Positions 8,371-17,655 of a stretch of DNA of 64,000 nt are shown here, piece after piece; within the stretch, counting starts at the first letter, position 1; each line of letters opens with the position of its first letter. The notes beneath the pieces were generated by a model. The model was given only the letters and a program-made list of their open reading frames with translations, made no database searches and was not told where the DNA came from. The stretch comes from Methylotuvimicrobium sp. KM2 (lineage in GTDB: Bacteria > Pseudomonadota > Gammaproteobacteria > Methylococcales > Methylomonadaceae), in assembly GCF_038051925.1 (NCBI RefSeq), contig NZ_CP150634.1, positions 2,437,758 through 2,501,757 on the forward strand, read 5' to 3'. Both the position numbers and the translations under genes were made by a program.

Positions 8371-9819
8371 CTAACCTACCGATCCTTCCAAACTGAGCCC
8401 TAACAAAGCCTGCGCCTCGACTGCAAATTCCATCGGCAATTCCTTGAAGACCTCTTTACAGAAACCGTTGACAATCATGGAAACCGCGTCTTCGGCCGAA
8501 AGTCCGCGCTGCTGGCAGAAAAACAATTGATCCTCGCTGATTTTCGATGTCGTCGCCTCGTGTTCGACCTGCGCTGAAGGTTGTTTGACCTCGACATAAG
8601 GGAACGTATGCGCGCCGCATTTGTCGCCGACCAAGAGCGAATCGCATTGCGTATAGTTGCGCGCATTCTCGGCACCTTTCAAGACTTTGACCAAGCCGCG
8701 ATAAGTGTTCTGCGCCCTGCCCGCCGAAATGCCCTTAGAAATGATCGTGCTGCGCGTGTTTTTGCCGATATGAATCATTTTGGTGCCGGTATCGGCTTGT
8801 TGATAATTGTTAGTCAACGCGACAGAATAAAATTCTCCGATCGAATTATTGCCGGTCAATACACAGCTTGGATACTTCCAGGTGATCGCCGATCCGGTTT
8901 CGACTTGCGTCCACGATACCTTGGAGTTTTCACCACGGCAATCGGCGCGCTTAGTCACGAAATTATAGATACCGCCCTTACCCTCCTTGTCGCCGGGATA
9001 CCAATTTTGTACAGTTGAATATTTGATTTCGGCATTATCCAATGCGATCAATTCGACGACTGCGGCATGTAATTGGTTCTCGTCGCGCATTGGCGCTGTG
9101 CAGCCTTCGAGATAACTGACATAGCTGCCTTCGTCGGCGATAATCAAGGTTCTTTCGAATTGTCCGGTGTTGGCTGCATTGATTCGAAAATAAGTCGACA
9201 ACTCCATTGGGCAGCGTACGCCTTTCGGAATATAAACGAAAGAACCGTCGGTAAACACGGCAGAGTTCAGTGCTGCGAAAAAATTATCTCCGGTCGGCAC
9301 GACCGAGCCGAGATACTGTTGAACCAAATCCGGATATTCGCGCAAGGCTTCGGAAATCGGGCAAAAAATTACCCCGGCTTCTTTCAGCTTACTCTTAAAT
9401 GTAGTCGCGACCGAGACGCTGTCGAACACCGCATCGACTGCAACACCGGCTAGGCGCTCCTGTTCGTCGAGAGGAATGCCGAGTTTTTTGTAAGCTTCAA
9501 GAATTTGCGGATCGACCTCGTCGAGACTTTTTGGGCCATCTTCCTTACGCTTAGGAGCCGAATAATAACTCACTGCTTGATAATCGATCGGATCGAACTT
9601 GACGAAAGCCCACTCCGGCGACTTCATCGTTTGCCAATGACGAAACGCCTTCAGTCTGTACTCCAGCATAAACTCGGGTTCATTTTTGATTTTCCAGAGT
9701 TTATAAATCACTTCTTCGTCTAGGCCGGGCGGAAAAGTATCGGTTTCCAATTCCGTAACAAAGCCTTGCTTGTATTCTTTTCCGATCAGTTGTTCGATTT
9801 CTTTTGCGCTTGCTGACAT
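8371..9819 (-). CDS. sufB: Fe-S cluster assembly protein SufB
   Basis: Core scaffold subunit on which the nascent cluster is built with SufC and SufD. It is 482 residues, the family length. Conserved stretches include [36 protein letters not shown], and [20 protein letters not shown], where the first Cys matches E. coli C405, the sulfur-accepting residue; the following [12 protein letters not shown] holds the conserved Glu next to the His. The start is 14 bases after the Rrf2 regulator stop, so both are on one transcript. Confidence 0.97.
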   Translation of the reverse strand: MSASAKEIEQLIGKEYKQGFVTELETDTFPPGLDEEVIYKLWKIKNEPEFMLEYRLKAFRHWQTMKSPEWAFVKFDPIDYQAVSYYSAPKRKEDGPKSLDEVDPQILEAYKKLGIPLDEQERLAGVAVDAVFDSVSVATTFKSKLKEAGVIFCPISEALREYPDLVQQYLGSVVPTGDNFFAALNSAVFTDGSFVYIPKGVRCPMELSTYFRINAANTGQFERTLIIADEGSYVSYLEGCTAPMRDENQLHAAVVELIALDNAEIKYSTVQNWYPGDKEGKGGIYNFVTKRADCRGENSKVSWTQVETGSAITWKYPSCVLTGNNSIGEFYSVALTNNYQQADTGTKMIHIGKNTRSTIISKGISAGRAQNTYRGLVKVLKGAENARNYTQCDSLLVGDKCGAHTFPYVEVKQPSAQVEHEATTSKISEDQLFFCQQRGLSAEDAVSMIVNGFCKEVFKELPMEFAVEAQALLGLSLEGSVG

Positions 9820-9833
9820 TTCGTTCTCCGTCG

Positions 9834-10283
9834 TTACCGGTAAAGACTCGCTACCGGCACATAAAATTCTTCCGGCTTCGATGCCGGCAAAATCAAATCC
9901 GCTAGTGTAATTGAATCAAGCGCATTAAAGATGGCTTGATTGATTTTCCCCCAACTGCCGCGAATTTCGCAGCCGCCGGCCTGTTCGCAGTTTTGTTGCG
10001 AAATACTGCATTCGGTTAAAGCAATAGGGCCTTCTACGGCGCTAATAATGCTTGCCACAGTAATATGTTCGGGTAAGTTCGCCAACTCATAACCGCCTTT
10101 TGCACCTCGAGTCGAACAAACTAGACCCGCCTTGGCGAGTTGCTTTAAAAGCTTACTAACCGTTGCCGGTGCAATACCGGTGATATCGGCGATTTCATTG
10201 GCGGCATGCATCTGGAATCGGTTTTTTGCCATATAGCTTAAAATCACTGTCGCATAATCTGTTAACTTGCCTAGACGCAACAT
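9834..10283 (-). CDS. Rrf2-family SUF system regulator (SufR/IscR-like)
   Basis: First gene of the suf operon, encoding an Rrf2-type transcription factor of 149 residues. The N-terminal winged helix is [19 protein letters not shown], with the recognition region [19 protein letters not shown] and wing [12 protein letters not shown]. Three cysteines lie close together in [20 protein letters not shown], the IscR-like arrangement for binding a [2Fe-2S] cluster. It belongs to the subgroup annotated as SUF assembly regulators in xanthomonads and relatives. It probably senses cluster status and represses its own operon through the palindrome just upstream. The ATG at 10283 matches the family start; an ATG four codons earlier at 10295 is possible. 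Confidence 0.92.
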   Translation of the reverse strand: MLRLGKLTDYATVILSYMAKNRFQMHAANEIADITGIAPATVSKLLKQLAKAGLVCSTRGAKGGYELANLPEHITVASIISAVEGPIALTECSISQQNCEQAGGCEIRGSWGKINQAIFNALDSITLADLILPASKPEEFYVPVASLYR

Positions 10284-10301
10284 ACCCTGCTCCAAAAATT
10301 C

Positions 10302-10318
10302 AGGACTATTTTAGTCCT
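10302..10318. promoter_or_regulatory. Candidate IscR type-1-like operator of the suf operon
   Basis: A perfect inverted repeat, AGGACTA TTT TAGTCCT, lies 19 bases upstream of the regulator start. Its core GACTATTTTAGTC fits the published IscR type 1 core GACTRWWWYAGTC at every position; the outer bases fit less well. The position close to the start codon suits autorepression. Confidence 0.7.
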
Positions 10319-10385
10319 ATTTAATACCATAGTAAAGCACTTGGTTATTATTTTTTCATTAGGCTTTTTTATGGGGTTAGGTTAA

Positions 10386-12659
10386 TCATGGGGTCGCATG
10401 CCAATAGCGCCGATGGGCTAGGCGTTGTGCTTCCAATTTTAGCGTGTGTTTTGTTGTCGTTACGGTCAAAGCTCCATAGCGGCCAGTATCAAACCAATTA
10501 ATGTTTAAATCATCCAAACGTTCGATGACTTCTTGATGAGGAAATCCGAAACGGTTCTTATAGCCGGATGGAATTAGCGCATAACTCGGGGAAACGGCTT
10601 GCAAAAATGCATGCGTCGAAGATGTCTTACTGCCATGATGCGGAACGATCAAAATATCGGCAAGCAAATCGTAAGCGTATTTTTCAATTAACCAAGCTTC
10701 AACGTTTTTTTCAATATCGCCGGTCAACAAGATGCTGCCTTGTTCTGTAACAACCTTGAGCACACAGGAGTTATCATTGCTCGAACGAAAAACTGCTTCT
10801 TCACCTGGCGCCAACATAATAAACGAGACGCCGTCCCATAACCAACTTTGACCGGTTCTGCAAAAATCCACCGATACATGGTCAATTCGCTCCGGCACAC
10901 TACTCAAAACTGCACCCGTTCTAATACCCCTGAGTAATGTAACCGCGCCGCCGATATGGTCGTTATCGCCGTGACTGATAATAAGTTTATCGACTCGATC
11001 GATTCCATGATAACGTAAAAACGGCAACAAGACCGATGTGCCGCTATCCGATCCGGAATCGAAACGAATTCCGGTATCGAATACCAAAACATGTTTTGCG
11101 GTTTGCACTACGGTAGCCAAACCTTGGCCGACATCGAGCAAGGTTAGCTTGACCTCTCCATCTTCCGGACGATCCAAGCTTGGGAAAAATAATGGACAAA
11201 GCATTAGGTATCCCAACCAGCGTCCGGTTAATCCCCGCGGCATCAATAACATAAAAACACCCAGCACAAAAAAAGCCACGGCAATCAACGTAGGCTGAGG
11301 ATAAGATACTGTCGAGAATGGCCAATCGGCTAATTCAGCCAAAAACCAAAGCAACACTCTTAATATCGTATCGATTAACAACAATAGAGGTTGGGCTAAC
11401 TCAGGGATAAGCCATAGAAGAATCATGGAAGGAAGCAGAATGGGTACAACCAGAAAGCTAACGACAGGAACTGCAATTAAATTTGCCAGTGGCGCAATTA
11501 ATGACGTTTGCTGAAAAAAGAATAACAATACCGGCGCAAGCGCTAATGTCATCGCCCAATGAATTTTTACTGCCGCCAGCCATCGATTTGTTTCCTGAAG
11601 TCGCCCTCCTGCAATGAAGACTATAAAGATAACCGCCAAAAACGAGAGCCAAAACCCGGGTGATAATATCGCCAAGGGATCCATCGCCAGTACGGCAAAT
11701 AAAGCTAACGCTAATGTATTGGAGAGACTGACGTTTCTTTGCCAAATGACCGAGAACATAACTGCTGCCAACATGATCAAGGCGCGTTGCGTAGGCACCG
11801 AAAACCCGGCCAAACCGGCATAGAGCGCAGCGATAGACAGAGCCGCAAGCGCGCCGGCATGATGGGGCGACCATCTCAATATTCCGGTTCTGGTCCAGAA
11901 TTTAACGACCGTTAAATAAATCAATCCTGAAATCAGCCCGATATGCAAACCGGAAATCGCTATTAAATGAACGGTTCCGGTGTTACGGAAGATAGTCCAT
12001 TGCGCTGAACTAAGCTCCCGCCTTTCGCCGATTGCCAGAGCCTTGATGATGCCGATTGTATCGCTTGAAACGCCGGCATTATTAAGCTTATCCGAAAGTT
12101 GTTGACGCCAAATTGAAACATTAAAAAACGACGACTTGTCCGAAACTATTACAGGCGACGGTCTCTCACGAACATAACCGGTTGCCCCGATACCTTCGCT
12201 CAGTAACCAACGCTCATAATCGAAACCGCCCGGATTCAAATTGCCATGCGGTCGTTTTAGCTTGACCGAAAACGACCAATACTGGCCGGCTTTAATTTCA
12301 TGCTTGGGATTATACCAACTCAAGCGCAGTTTCTTAGGGATGCCTTCAGGACCTTGAATATCGGTTAGGTTGAAACGAACACGCCTATCGCTTAGACTGG
12401 GCAGCCCGGTAATGCGTCCCTGTATCGGTATTATCTTGCTTTCCAAATCGATCGGGAGTCGATTCGATAAAGCAATCGAAGCATAAACAATCGCCCACAG
12501 CATGCCGAACAAAAAGGTAGCGGATTTTCGAAATTTTAGTCTGAGTAAAATTCCGATCAGGACGCAAGCAGAGGCCAGCCAATGCCAATCATCAGGTAAT
12601 TGTGGAAATTGTTGAACAATCCAAATACCGGCTGCGAAGAAAAACGCGGATCTAGCCAT
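10386..12659 (-). CDS. comEC: DNA internalization competence protein ComEC/Rec2
   Basis: Inner-membrane channel protein that takes up single-stranded DNA during natural transformation. The 757-residue product has N-terminal membrane segments, an OB-like periplasmic domain, the multi-helix competence domain (GTVHLIAISGLHIGLISGLI at about residue 230, followed by several hydrophobic helices), and a C-terminal metallo-beta-lactamase-like domain with ISHGDNDHIGGAVTLL near residue 560 and VPHHGSKTSST near 700. All three family parts are present and the length is normal, so the gene looks intact. It is transcribed away from the DUF2062 gene. Other competence genes are not in the window. Confidence 0.93.
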   Translation of the reverse strand: MARSAFFFAAGIWIVQQFPQLPDDWHWLASACVLIGILLRLKFRKSATFLFGMLWAIVYASIALSNRLPIDLESKIIPIQGRITGLPSLSDRRVRFNLTDIQGPEGIPKKLRLSWYNPKHEIKAGQYWSFSVKLKRPHGNLNPGGFDYERWLLSEGIGATGYVRERPSPVIVSDKSSFFNVSIWRQQLSDKLNNAGVSSDTIGIIKALAIGERRELSSAQWTIFRNTGTVHLIAISGLHIGLISGLIYLTVVKFWTRTGILRWSPHHAGALAALSIAALYAGLAGFSVPTQRALIMLAAVMFSVIWQRNVSLSNTLALALFAVLAMDPLAILSPGFWLSFLAVIFIVFIAGGRLQETNRWLAAVKIHWAMTLALAPVLLFFFQQTSLIAPLANLIAVPVVSFLVVPILLPSMILLWLIPELAQPLLLLIDTILRVLLWFLAELADWPFSTVSYPQPTLIAVAFFVLGVFMLLMPRGLTGRWLGYLMLCPLFFPSLDRPEDGEVKLTLLDVGQGLATVVQTAKHVLVFDTGIRFDSGSDSGTSVLLPFLRYHGIDRVDKLIISHGDNDHIGGAVTLLRGIRTGAVLSSVPERIDHVSVDFCRTGQSWLWDGVSFIMLAPGEEAVFRSSNDNSCVLKVVTEQGSILLTGDIEKNVEAWLIEKYAYDLLADILIVPHHGSKTSSTHAFLQAVSPSYALIPSGYKNRFGFPHQEVIERLDDLNINWFDTGRYGALTVTTTKHTLKLEAQRLAHRRYWHATP

Positions 12660-12741
12660 CAGTTCTCCGAGTTATTTATGCTTTTTCGGCTTTTAAAAAC
12701 CTGATAAACTAAAGGCCTGAAAAACTATAATTACAAAGATC

Positions 12742-13248
12742 ATGCCTAAAAAGCTCATCAAAAAGTATCTGCCTCATCCCGATAAAATCAAAGAACACAA
12801 AAATCTACAGTTTTTGGGTGAGCGTTTGCACGAGCCGAATTTATGGCATTTAAACCGCCGTTCGGTAGCGCTGGCTTTTGCAATCGGTTTATTTACAGCT
12901 TGGATTCCTGTCCCCGGCCAGATGGCAATCGCCGCGGTTGGCGCCTTTTATTTTCGGGCCAATTTACCTTTGTCGGTCGCGTTGGTGTGGATCACTAACC
13001 CATTTACGATGCCGCCGATGTTTTATTTTGCCTATCGAGTCGGACTGCTACTGTTGGCGAGAAATCCGCATGAAGATGTTGAATTTACCTTTGAAAATGC
13101 CATGGCGGAACTAGGCGATATTTGGGCCCCATTTTTGTTGGGCTGCTTGGTCATCGGCACAATAAGTTCAGCTGCCGGCTATTTCGGCATGAGCAATCTG
13201 TGGCGCTATCATGTCGGTAAGCGCTGGATTAAGCGGCAGAAGCGTTAG
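12742..13248 (+). CDS. DUF2062 membrane protein
   Basis: A 168-residue protein of the DUF2062 family. It has a basic N-terminus, an FAIGLFTAWIPVPGQMAIAAV segment near residue 50, the family signature NLPLSVALVWITNPFTMPPMFYF near 75, and a C-terminal hydrophobic stretch (APFLLGCLVIGTISSAAGYF). Two or three membrane spans are likely. Function is unknown; the family is common in gammaproteobacteria and often sits near comEC and lolCDE, as here. It is divergent from comEC with about 80 bases between the starts, which must hold both promoters. Confidence 0.85.
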   Translation: MPKKLIKKYLPHPDKIKEHKNLQFLGERLHEPNLWHLNRRSVALAFAIGLFTAWIPVPGQMAIAAVGAFYFRANLPLSVALVWITNPFTMPPMFYFAYRVGLLLLARNPHEDVEFTFENAMAELGDIWAPFLLGCLVIGTISSAAGYFGMSNLWRYHVGKRWIKRQKR

Positions 13249-13772
13249 TTTCTTTGCGCTATGAGACGGCTCTAAAAATAACAGTTTCGTGGGAATTATT
13301 CACAACCCTATAGTTTCCATGCTCCAGCGCTTGCCGTTATACACATCTCCTTCGAGATACGTTGTTGGCCGTCCAGCGCAATAGCAACATCACGCAATCG
13401 CCGGAACTAAAGTAGGGTACGCTGCGCGTACCATGGCGACTCCGCCAATAGTAACCCAAGCCCTTATGGTTTGACCTGGGCAGGGTTTCGGTCATTAGGT
13501 ACGCGAAGCGTACCCTACAATTTATGTATAACGTTGTTCGCAGAGCGTGGGAATGCCTGAGTACCGCTCCAGCGGTACGAGACGCCAGAGCGTCTCGGTC
13601 TTCATTCCCACGCCGGAGCGTGGGAACGATAGGGGGTGTGAATAATTACGTTACGTTTCGTGCAAATATCTGAAAGCTGATGAAATATGAATGAAGCGAT
13701 CTTGACAAGGGATAGAAAAGCCGCATCATTTCACCATTCACCATTCACCATTCACCATTCACCATTCACCAT
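13249..13772. repeat. Gene-free repeat cluster (REP-like palindromes)
   Basis: No gene is seen. An inverted repeat pairs GTAGGGTACGCTGCGCGTACC (13412-13432) with GGTACGCGAAGCGTACCCTAC (13498-13518), 20 of 21 positions matching. A second palindromic block at about 13549-13635 contains CCGCTCCAGCGG and CCCACGCCGGAGCGTGGG. Related GCGTGGGAACG and TACGAGACGCCAGAGCG blocks recur at 62320-62600. The stretch ends in the CACCATT array. Confidence 0.75.
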
Positions 13773-13773
13773 T
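13732..13773. repeat. CACCATT heptamer tandem array, six perfect copies
   Basis: Six uninterrupted CACCATT units end inside the lolD stop codon (13773-13775). The reverse-complement unit AATGGTG occurs at 58247-58283, again overlapping the 3' end of a gene. Slippage could alter copy number without touching the coding frame before the stop. Confidence 0.9.
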
Positions 13774-14456
13774 TAGTGATTGACGATCAGACCATCTTCC
13801 ATATGCAACACGGTATCCATGCGCTGAGCCAAATCCGGATCGTGAGTGACAATTAGGAAGCTCACTTTAAGTTCACGATTCAACTCTAACATTAGTTGAT
13901 AAATTTGTTCGGCCGTTTTGCTGTCTAGATTACCTGTCGGTTCGTCCGCTAATACGCATTTCGGTTGATTAATCAATGCTCTGGCAACGGCGGCCCGCTG
14001 CCGCTCTCCACCGGAAAGTTCACCGGGCTTATGTTCCACTCGATGCCCCAATCCGACTCGTTGCAATAGCTTATCGGCCTTATGCCGAGCTTGACCGACC
14101 GTTTCACCGCCGATCAACAAAGGCATCGCTACATTTTCCAATACCGTGAACTCGCCTAGCAAATGATGGAATTGGTAAATGAAGCCCAAAGAGCTGTTTC
14201 TCAGTTTATTTAATTTAGTCGAATTGACTTTATTGAGATTGACTCCGTCCAAAACGACTTCGCCGCCATCGGGTTTATCGAGCCCGCCGAGCATGTGCAG
14301 TAAGGTGCTTTTACCTGAACCCGAGGCACCCATGATGGCCACACGTTCGCCAATGCCGATATTTAAATCGACGCCTTTCAACACATCGACATTGAGTCCG
14401 CCTTGCTTGAAACTCTTCGTCAAATCGCGGCATTGTAAAATAGTCGAATCATTCAT
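13773..14456 (-). CDS. lolD: Lipoprotein-releasing system ATP-binding protein LolD
   Basis: ABC ATPase that powers release of outer-membrane lipoproteins from the inner membrane. The 227-residue product has Walker [10 protein letters not shown], a Q-loop in [13 protein letters not shown], the signature [15 protein letters not shown] and Walker [18 protein letters not shown] after the Q-loop is typical of LolD. Its start overlaps the lolC stop by eight bases, so the two form one unit. The gene ends in the CACCATT array. Confidence 0.94.
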   Translation of the reverse strand: MNDSTILQCRDLTKSFKQGGLNVDVLKGVDLNIGIGERVAIMGASGSGKSTLLHMLGGLDKPDGGEVVLDGVNLNKVNSTKLNKLRNSSLGFIYQFHHLLGEFTVLENVAMPLLIGGETVGQARHKADKLLQRVGLGHRVEHKPGELSGGERQRAAVARALINQPKCVLADEPTGNLDSKTAEQIYQLMLELNRELKVSFLIVTHDPDLAQRMDTVLHMEDGLIVNH

Positions 14457-15696
14457 ATCTTAAAACTTCCGCGGGATTGATTTTTGATGCTTGCCAGGCC
14501 GGATAAAGAGTTGCGAGTAACGATAACGAGAAAGCCATTCCTGCGATTGTATACACATCCTCCCATTCCAGTTTTGAAGGTAACTCACTGATGTAATAGA
14601 CATCGGCCGCCATGAACTGTACACCGAAAAACTGTTCGATCGCCGGCACAATGGTTTCGACATTCAGCGCCAAAGCAATACCTCCTGCAGTACCTAGCAA
14701 AGTACCGACCACACCGATAATCCCACCCAAAACGACGAAAATTCCCATGACCGAAGGCGAAGACAGGCCCTGAGTTTTCAAAATGGCAATATCACCGCGT
14801 TTATCCGTTACCACCATGACCAGCGTCGATACAATATTGAAAGCGGCCACCGCAACGATTAGTAGTAAGATAATAAACATGACCCGCTTTTCGGTTTGAA
14901 TCGCGCGGAAAAAATTACTGTGCGCTTGCGTCCAATCGCTAACTCGATAATCCTCATACAAGGCTTGAGCGATTGATCGGCTGATTTGCGGCGCATTGAA
15001 CAAATCGTCAAGCTTTAAGCGTAGACCGGAAACCGCTTCCCCCATTCTGAACAATCTTGACGCATCATCTAAATGGATAATCGCCATGTTTCGGTCATAC
15101 TCATACATGCCCACTTCGAACACACCGCTGACGGTAAATCGGCGCATACGAGGCAATATTCCGGCCGGCGTCGATGTAATTTGAGGGGTGATTACAGTAA
15201 TCTTGTCTCCGACCATCGCACCGAGATAGGCGGCCAATTCCGCACCTAAAACGATATTGTATTCACCGGGTATTAGCTGTTCGAGCGAACCGGCCTTCAT
15301 TTTTTCAGCAACTTCGGAAACCTGATGCTCCACGCTCGGCAGGATGCCTCGCAGCATCGTGCCGCTGACTCGTCGGTCCGCATTAATCATGACTTGGCCG
15401 TTAATGAATGGCGCTGTCCCTTCTATATTAGGATAGCTTTCAATCAAGCCATTTAGTTTTTGCCAGTCATCCAATTGGCCATCAAGCCCTGTGACGGTGG
15501 CATGTGAAGTCATACCTAAAATCCGTTCACGCAATTCCGCTTCGAAGCCGTTCATCACCGACAAGACGGTGATCAATGCGGTCACTCCCAAAGCAATGCC
15601 AAGTATAGATGTGAGCGTGATGAATGAAATAAATTGAGTGCGGCGTTTGGCCCGCGTATAGCGCAGGCCAATATACAAAATGAGAGGTTTAAACAT
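14449..15696 (-). CDS. lolC: Lipoprotein-releasing system permease (LolC/LolE family)
   Basis: Inner-membrane permease of the LolCDE complex, 415 residues. It has the MacB-like topology: an N-terminal span ([20 protein letters not shown]), a large periplasmic domain with [20 protein letters not shown], and three C-terminal spans ([20 protein letters not shown] and others). Length and N-terminal motif fit LolC. Only one permease is present, so the complex here may be of the LolF type with two copies of a single permease, or lolE may be elsewhere. It overlaps lolD and is preceded by fur. Confidence 0.9.
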   Translation of the reverse strand: MFKPLILYIGLRYTRAKRRTQFISFITLTSILGIALGVTALITVLSVMNGFEAELRERILGMTSHATVTGLDGQLDDWQKLNGLIESYPNIEGTAPFINGQVMINADRRVSGTMLRGILPSVEHQVSEVAEKMKAGSLEQLIPGEYNIVLGAELAAYLGAMVGDKITVITPQITSTPAGILPRMRRFTVSGVFEVGMYEYDRNMAIIHLDDASRLFRMGEAVSGLRLKLDDLFNAPQISRSIAQALYEDYRVSDWTQAHSNFFRAIQTEKRVMFIILLLIVAVAAFNIVSTLVMVVTDKRGDIAILKTQGLSSPSVMGIFVVLGGIIGVVGTLLGTAGGIALALNVETIVPAIEQFFGVQFMAADVYYISELPSKLEWEDVYTIAGMAFSLSLLATLYPAWQASKINPAEVLRYE

Positions 15697-15723
15697 TCAG
15701 TGATGGATAGAGGATGGACGGAA

Positions 15724-16158
15724 TTAGGATTTTTTGCAATTAACGCACAATCCATATAAATACAAGCTATGATCGGTTAATTCATAACCCAGCTTGTCGG
15801 CAATCTCTTTTTGCCTGCTTTCGATGACCGGGTCGGTGAATTCGTCGACTTTTCCGCATTTGACGCAAACAATGTGATCATGATGACCGCCAGTATTTAG
15901 TTCGAAGACCGAATTTCCACCTTCGAAATGATGTCTTGCAACCAAACCAGCGGCTTCAAATTGAGTTAAAACCCTATAAACAGTGGCTAGCCCGATTTCT
16001 TCATTTTCACTCAACAGAATTTTGTAAACCTGTTCGGCAGTTAGATGACGATCGTCTTTTTGGCTTTCAAGAATTTCAAGAATTTTAACGCGAGGTAGAG
16101 TGACCTTTAAGCCTGCGTCCCTTAAATCTTGTTTTTCCAAAATAAAATCTCCTATCAA
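15724..16158 (-). CDS. fur: Ferric uptake regulator Fur
   Basis: Iron-responsive repressor of 144 residues. The N-terminal winged helix (LKVTLPRVKILEILE through ATVYRVLTQFEAAGLV) is followed by the dimerisation domain with the metal-binding HHDHIVCVKCGKVDEF and the C-terminal YGLCVNCKKS, giving two CxxC zinc motifs. Length is typical. It is divergent from bamE, an arrangement conserved in many gammaproteobacteria (fur next to bamE). About 195 bases separate the starts. Confidence 0.96.
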   Translation of the reverse strand: MIGDFILEKQDLRDAGLKVTLPRVKILEILESQKDDRHLTAEQVYKILLSENEEIGLATVYRVLTQFEAAGLVARHHFEGGNSVFELNTGGHHDHIVCVKCGKVDEFTDPVIESRQKEIADKLGYELTDHSLYLYGLCVNCKKS

Positions 16159-16354
16159 AAAATGGATCGTTTTGCTTTCCGGGATAAATTAAATCTAGTA
16201 GGTACCAGAAAATGTAGCGAACTGAAAAGCAAAAAGCTATTGTAGCCTTTTTTTACTCGTAATGAGCATACAGTTTAACAGTACAGAACTGCATTCTAGG
16301 ATAATTATTGCAATTGATGTAAGATTGCTGTTTTGCTTATCCCTTAGACGCTAA

Positions 16355-16888
16355 ATGAAAAAGCCGCTTGTCTTTTCATGCTTCCTAGCAAGCTTTACAC
16401 TCGCCTCATGTACAACCATCATGGAAAACTTGCCGGGTGTCTATACTTTGGATATTCAACAAGGCAATATGATCGACCAGGAAATCATCGACCAGTTGCG
16501 TCCCGGCATGAATAAGCGCCAGGTTTTATATATCATGGGCTCGCCCATGTTGCTCGACCCTTTTCAAAAGCAACGCTGGGATTATATTTTTTCTGAACAA
16601 TTGGAAGGCGGAGCTAGACTGCAAAAAAAAGTGACGCTGCTCTTTGATGAGGATCAATTGATAGGAGTGCAAGGCGATTTCAGACCCAGCTCAAAGCCCA
16701 CAGAACGAGTTTCACACGAGACAACGATTGTGTTGCCCAAGCGGAAATTGGATAAAACAGTTTGGGAAAAAATAACCGGTGTGTTTGGTAGCGATGAAAC
16801 ATCAAGTAGCACGATCGAGTTCAAAAAACCGACCGACAACAACACAATCGACAATGATCCGCTGACTTCATCCTCCAGGATTAATTAG
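16355..16888 (+). CDS. bamE: Outer membrane assembly lipoprotein BamE
   Basis: Lipoprotein subunit of the BAM beta-barrel assembly machine. The signal peptide MKKPLVFSCFLASFTLASC ends in a lipobox with Cys19. The SmpA/OmlA domain follows, with IDQLRPGMNKRQVLYIMGSP and FQKQRWDYIFSEQ. At 177 residues it is longer than E. coli BamE (113) because of a Ser/Thr/Asn-rich C-terminal tail, a difference often seen in related genera. It is convergent with rnfH and shares a terminator with it. Confidence 0.94.
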   Translation: MKKPLVFSCFLASFTLASCTTIMENLPGVYTLDIQQGNMIDQEIIDQLRPGMNKRQVLYIMGSPMLLDPFQKQRWDYIFSEQLEGGARLQKKVTLLFDEDQLIGVQGDFRPSSKPTERVSHETTIVLPKRKLDKTVWEKITGVFGSDETSSSTIEFKKPTDNNTIDNDPLTSSSRIN

Positions 16889-16894
16889 ATCAAG

Positions 16895-16932
16895 AATTCC
16901 TTCAGAGCGTTGAACTTTCTGAAGGAATTTTA
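16895..16932. terminator. Bidirectional hairpin terminator between bamE and rnfH
   Basis: AATTCCTTCAGA (16895-16906) pairs perfectly with TCTGAAGGAATT (16918-16929) around an 11-base loop. A short T run follows on the plus strand, and A-rich sequence (AAG before the left arm) allows use from the minus strand. Confidence 0.85.
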
Positions 16933-16944
16933 CAAGCCAATCAC

Positions 16945-17229
16945 TTATTCTTTTGCAGCCTTGCTTCTTCTTGACTCCTTAGGGTCGTGCAGCAAGGGTC
17001 GGTAAATTTCTACCCTGTCAAACTCCTTTAGTACCCGATCCAGTTTGCAGGCGCTACTAAAAATACCCACCTTGGCTTGAGACAAATCGATTTCAGGAAA
17101 GCGCGTTATAACCCCGGATTTTATAATAGCTTCCTCGACTGTTGCACCCTCCGGTACTGTAGTGTTTAAAATAACCTGCTGTTCCGGTTTAGCATAAGCG
17201 ACCTCTACTCGAATGAATTTTTCAGCCAT
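16945..17229 (-). CDS. rnfH: RnfH family ubiquitin-fold protein (RatB)
   Basis: A 94-residue beta-grasp protein of the RnfH/UPF0125 family: MAEKFIRVEVAYAKPEQQ, then PEIDLSQAKVGIFSSACKLD and EFDRVEIYRPLLHDPKESRR. The last motif is the conserved C-terminal signature. Its biochemical role is not established; it is nearly always paired with ratA, as here. The ATG at 17229 is the family-like start and overlaps the end of ratA by eight bases. Confidence 0.92.
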   Translation of the reverse strand: MAEKFIRVEVAYAKPEQQVILNTTVPEGATVEEAIIKSGVITRFPEIDLSQAKVGIFSSACKLDRVLKEFDRVEIYRPLLHDPKESRRSKAAKE

Positions 17230-17653
17230 ATATTTCCTTTGCACGCTCGGTAAACGAGGCCACCATAGTATTGCATATTTGATTAAAGACAGCCCCGAAA
17301 GCCAGGCTCGCTAATTTTCCGGACATTTCGAATTCAAGATCCAATGAAATTTTACTCGCATCCTCACGCAGAGGCATAAAGTCCCATTTGCCTTCCAGGT
17401 GCGTGAATGGCCCGTTCAGTAGTTCAATCGTAATCCGACCGCCATGGTCCAGTTGGTTACGGGTTGCAAACGATTTTTTGAAACCTCCCTTGGCAATCAT
17501 CAATTCGGCTTCGACAACATCGTCCTTGCGAGACAAAATCCTGCTGCCTGAGCACCAGGGTAAAAACTCCGGATACGCTTCGATATTATCGACTAGGTCG
17601 AACATCTTTTGCGCGGAGTATTTAACCAGCGCGCTTTTTTGTACCAACACCAT
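17222..17653 (-). CDS. ratA: RatA/Coq10-type START-domain protein
   Basis: A 143-residue START/polyketide-cyclase-fold protein. Motifs are YSAQKMFDLVDNIEAYPEFL, PWCSGSRIL, and the C-terminal IDLEF-like and AKEIYG segments. E. coli RatA was reported to block 70S ribosome assembly, while homologues in mitochondria (Coq10) bind ubiquinone; which applies here cannot be told. The start at 17653 excludes an unrelated N-terminal extension in the longer frame that overlaps the transporter gene upstream. It forms an operon with rnfH. Confidence 0.92.
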   Translation of the reverse strand: MVLVQKSALVKYSAQKMFDLVDNIEAYPEFLPWCSGSRILSRKDDVVEAELMIAKGGFKKSFATRNQLDHGGRITIELLNGPFTHLEGKWDFMPLREDASKISLDLEFEMSGKLASLAFGAVFNQICNTMVASFTERAKEIYG

Positions 17654-17655
17654 TT

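Noticed and set aside
13732..13773. CACCATT array considered as CRISPR-like
   Set aside because: Units are seven bases with no spacers; it is a simple tandem array.
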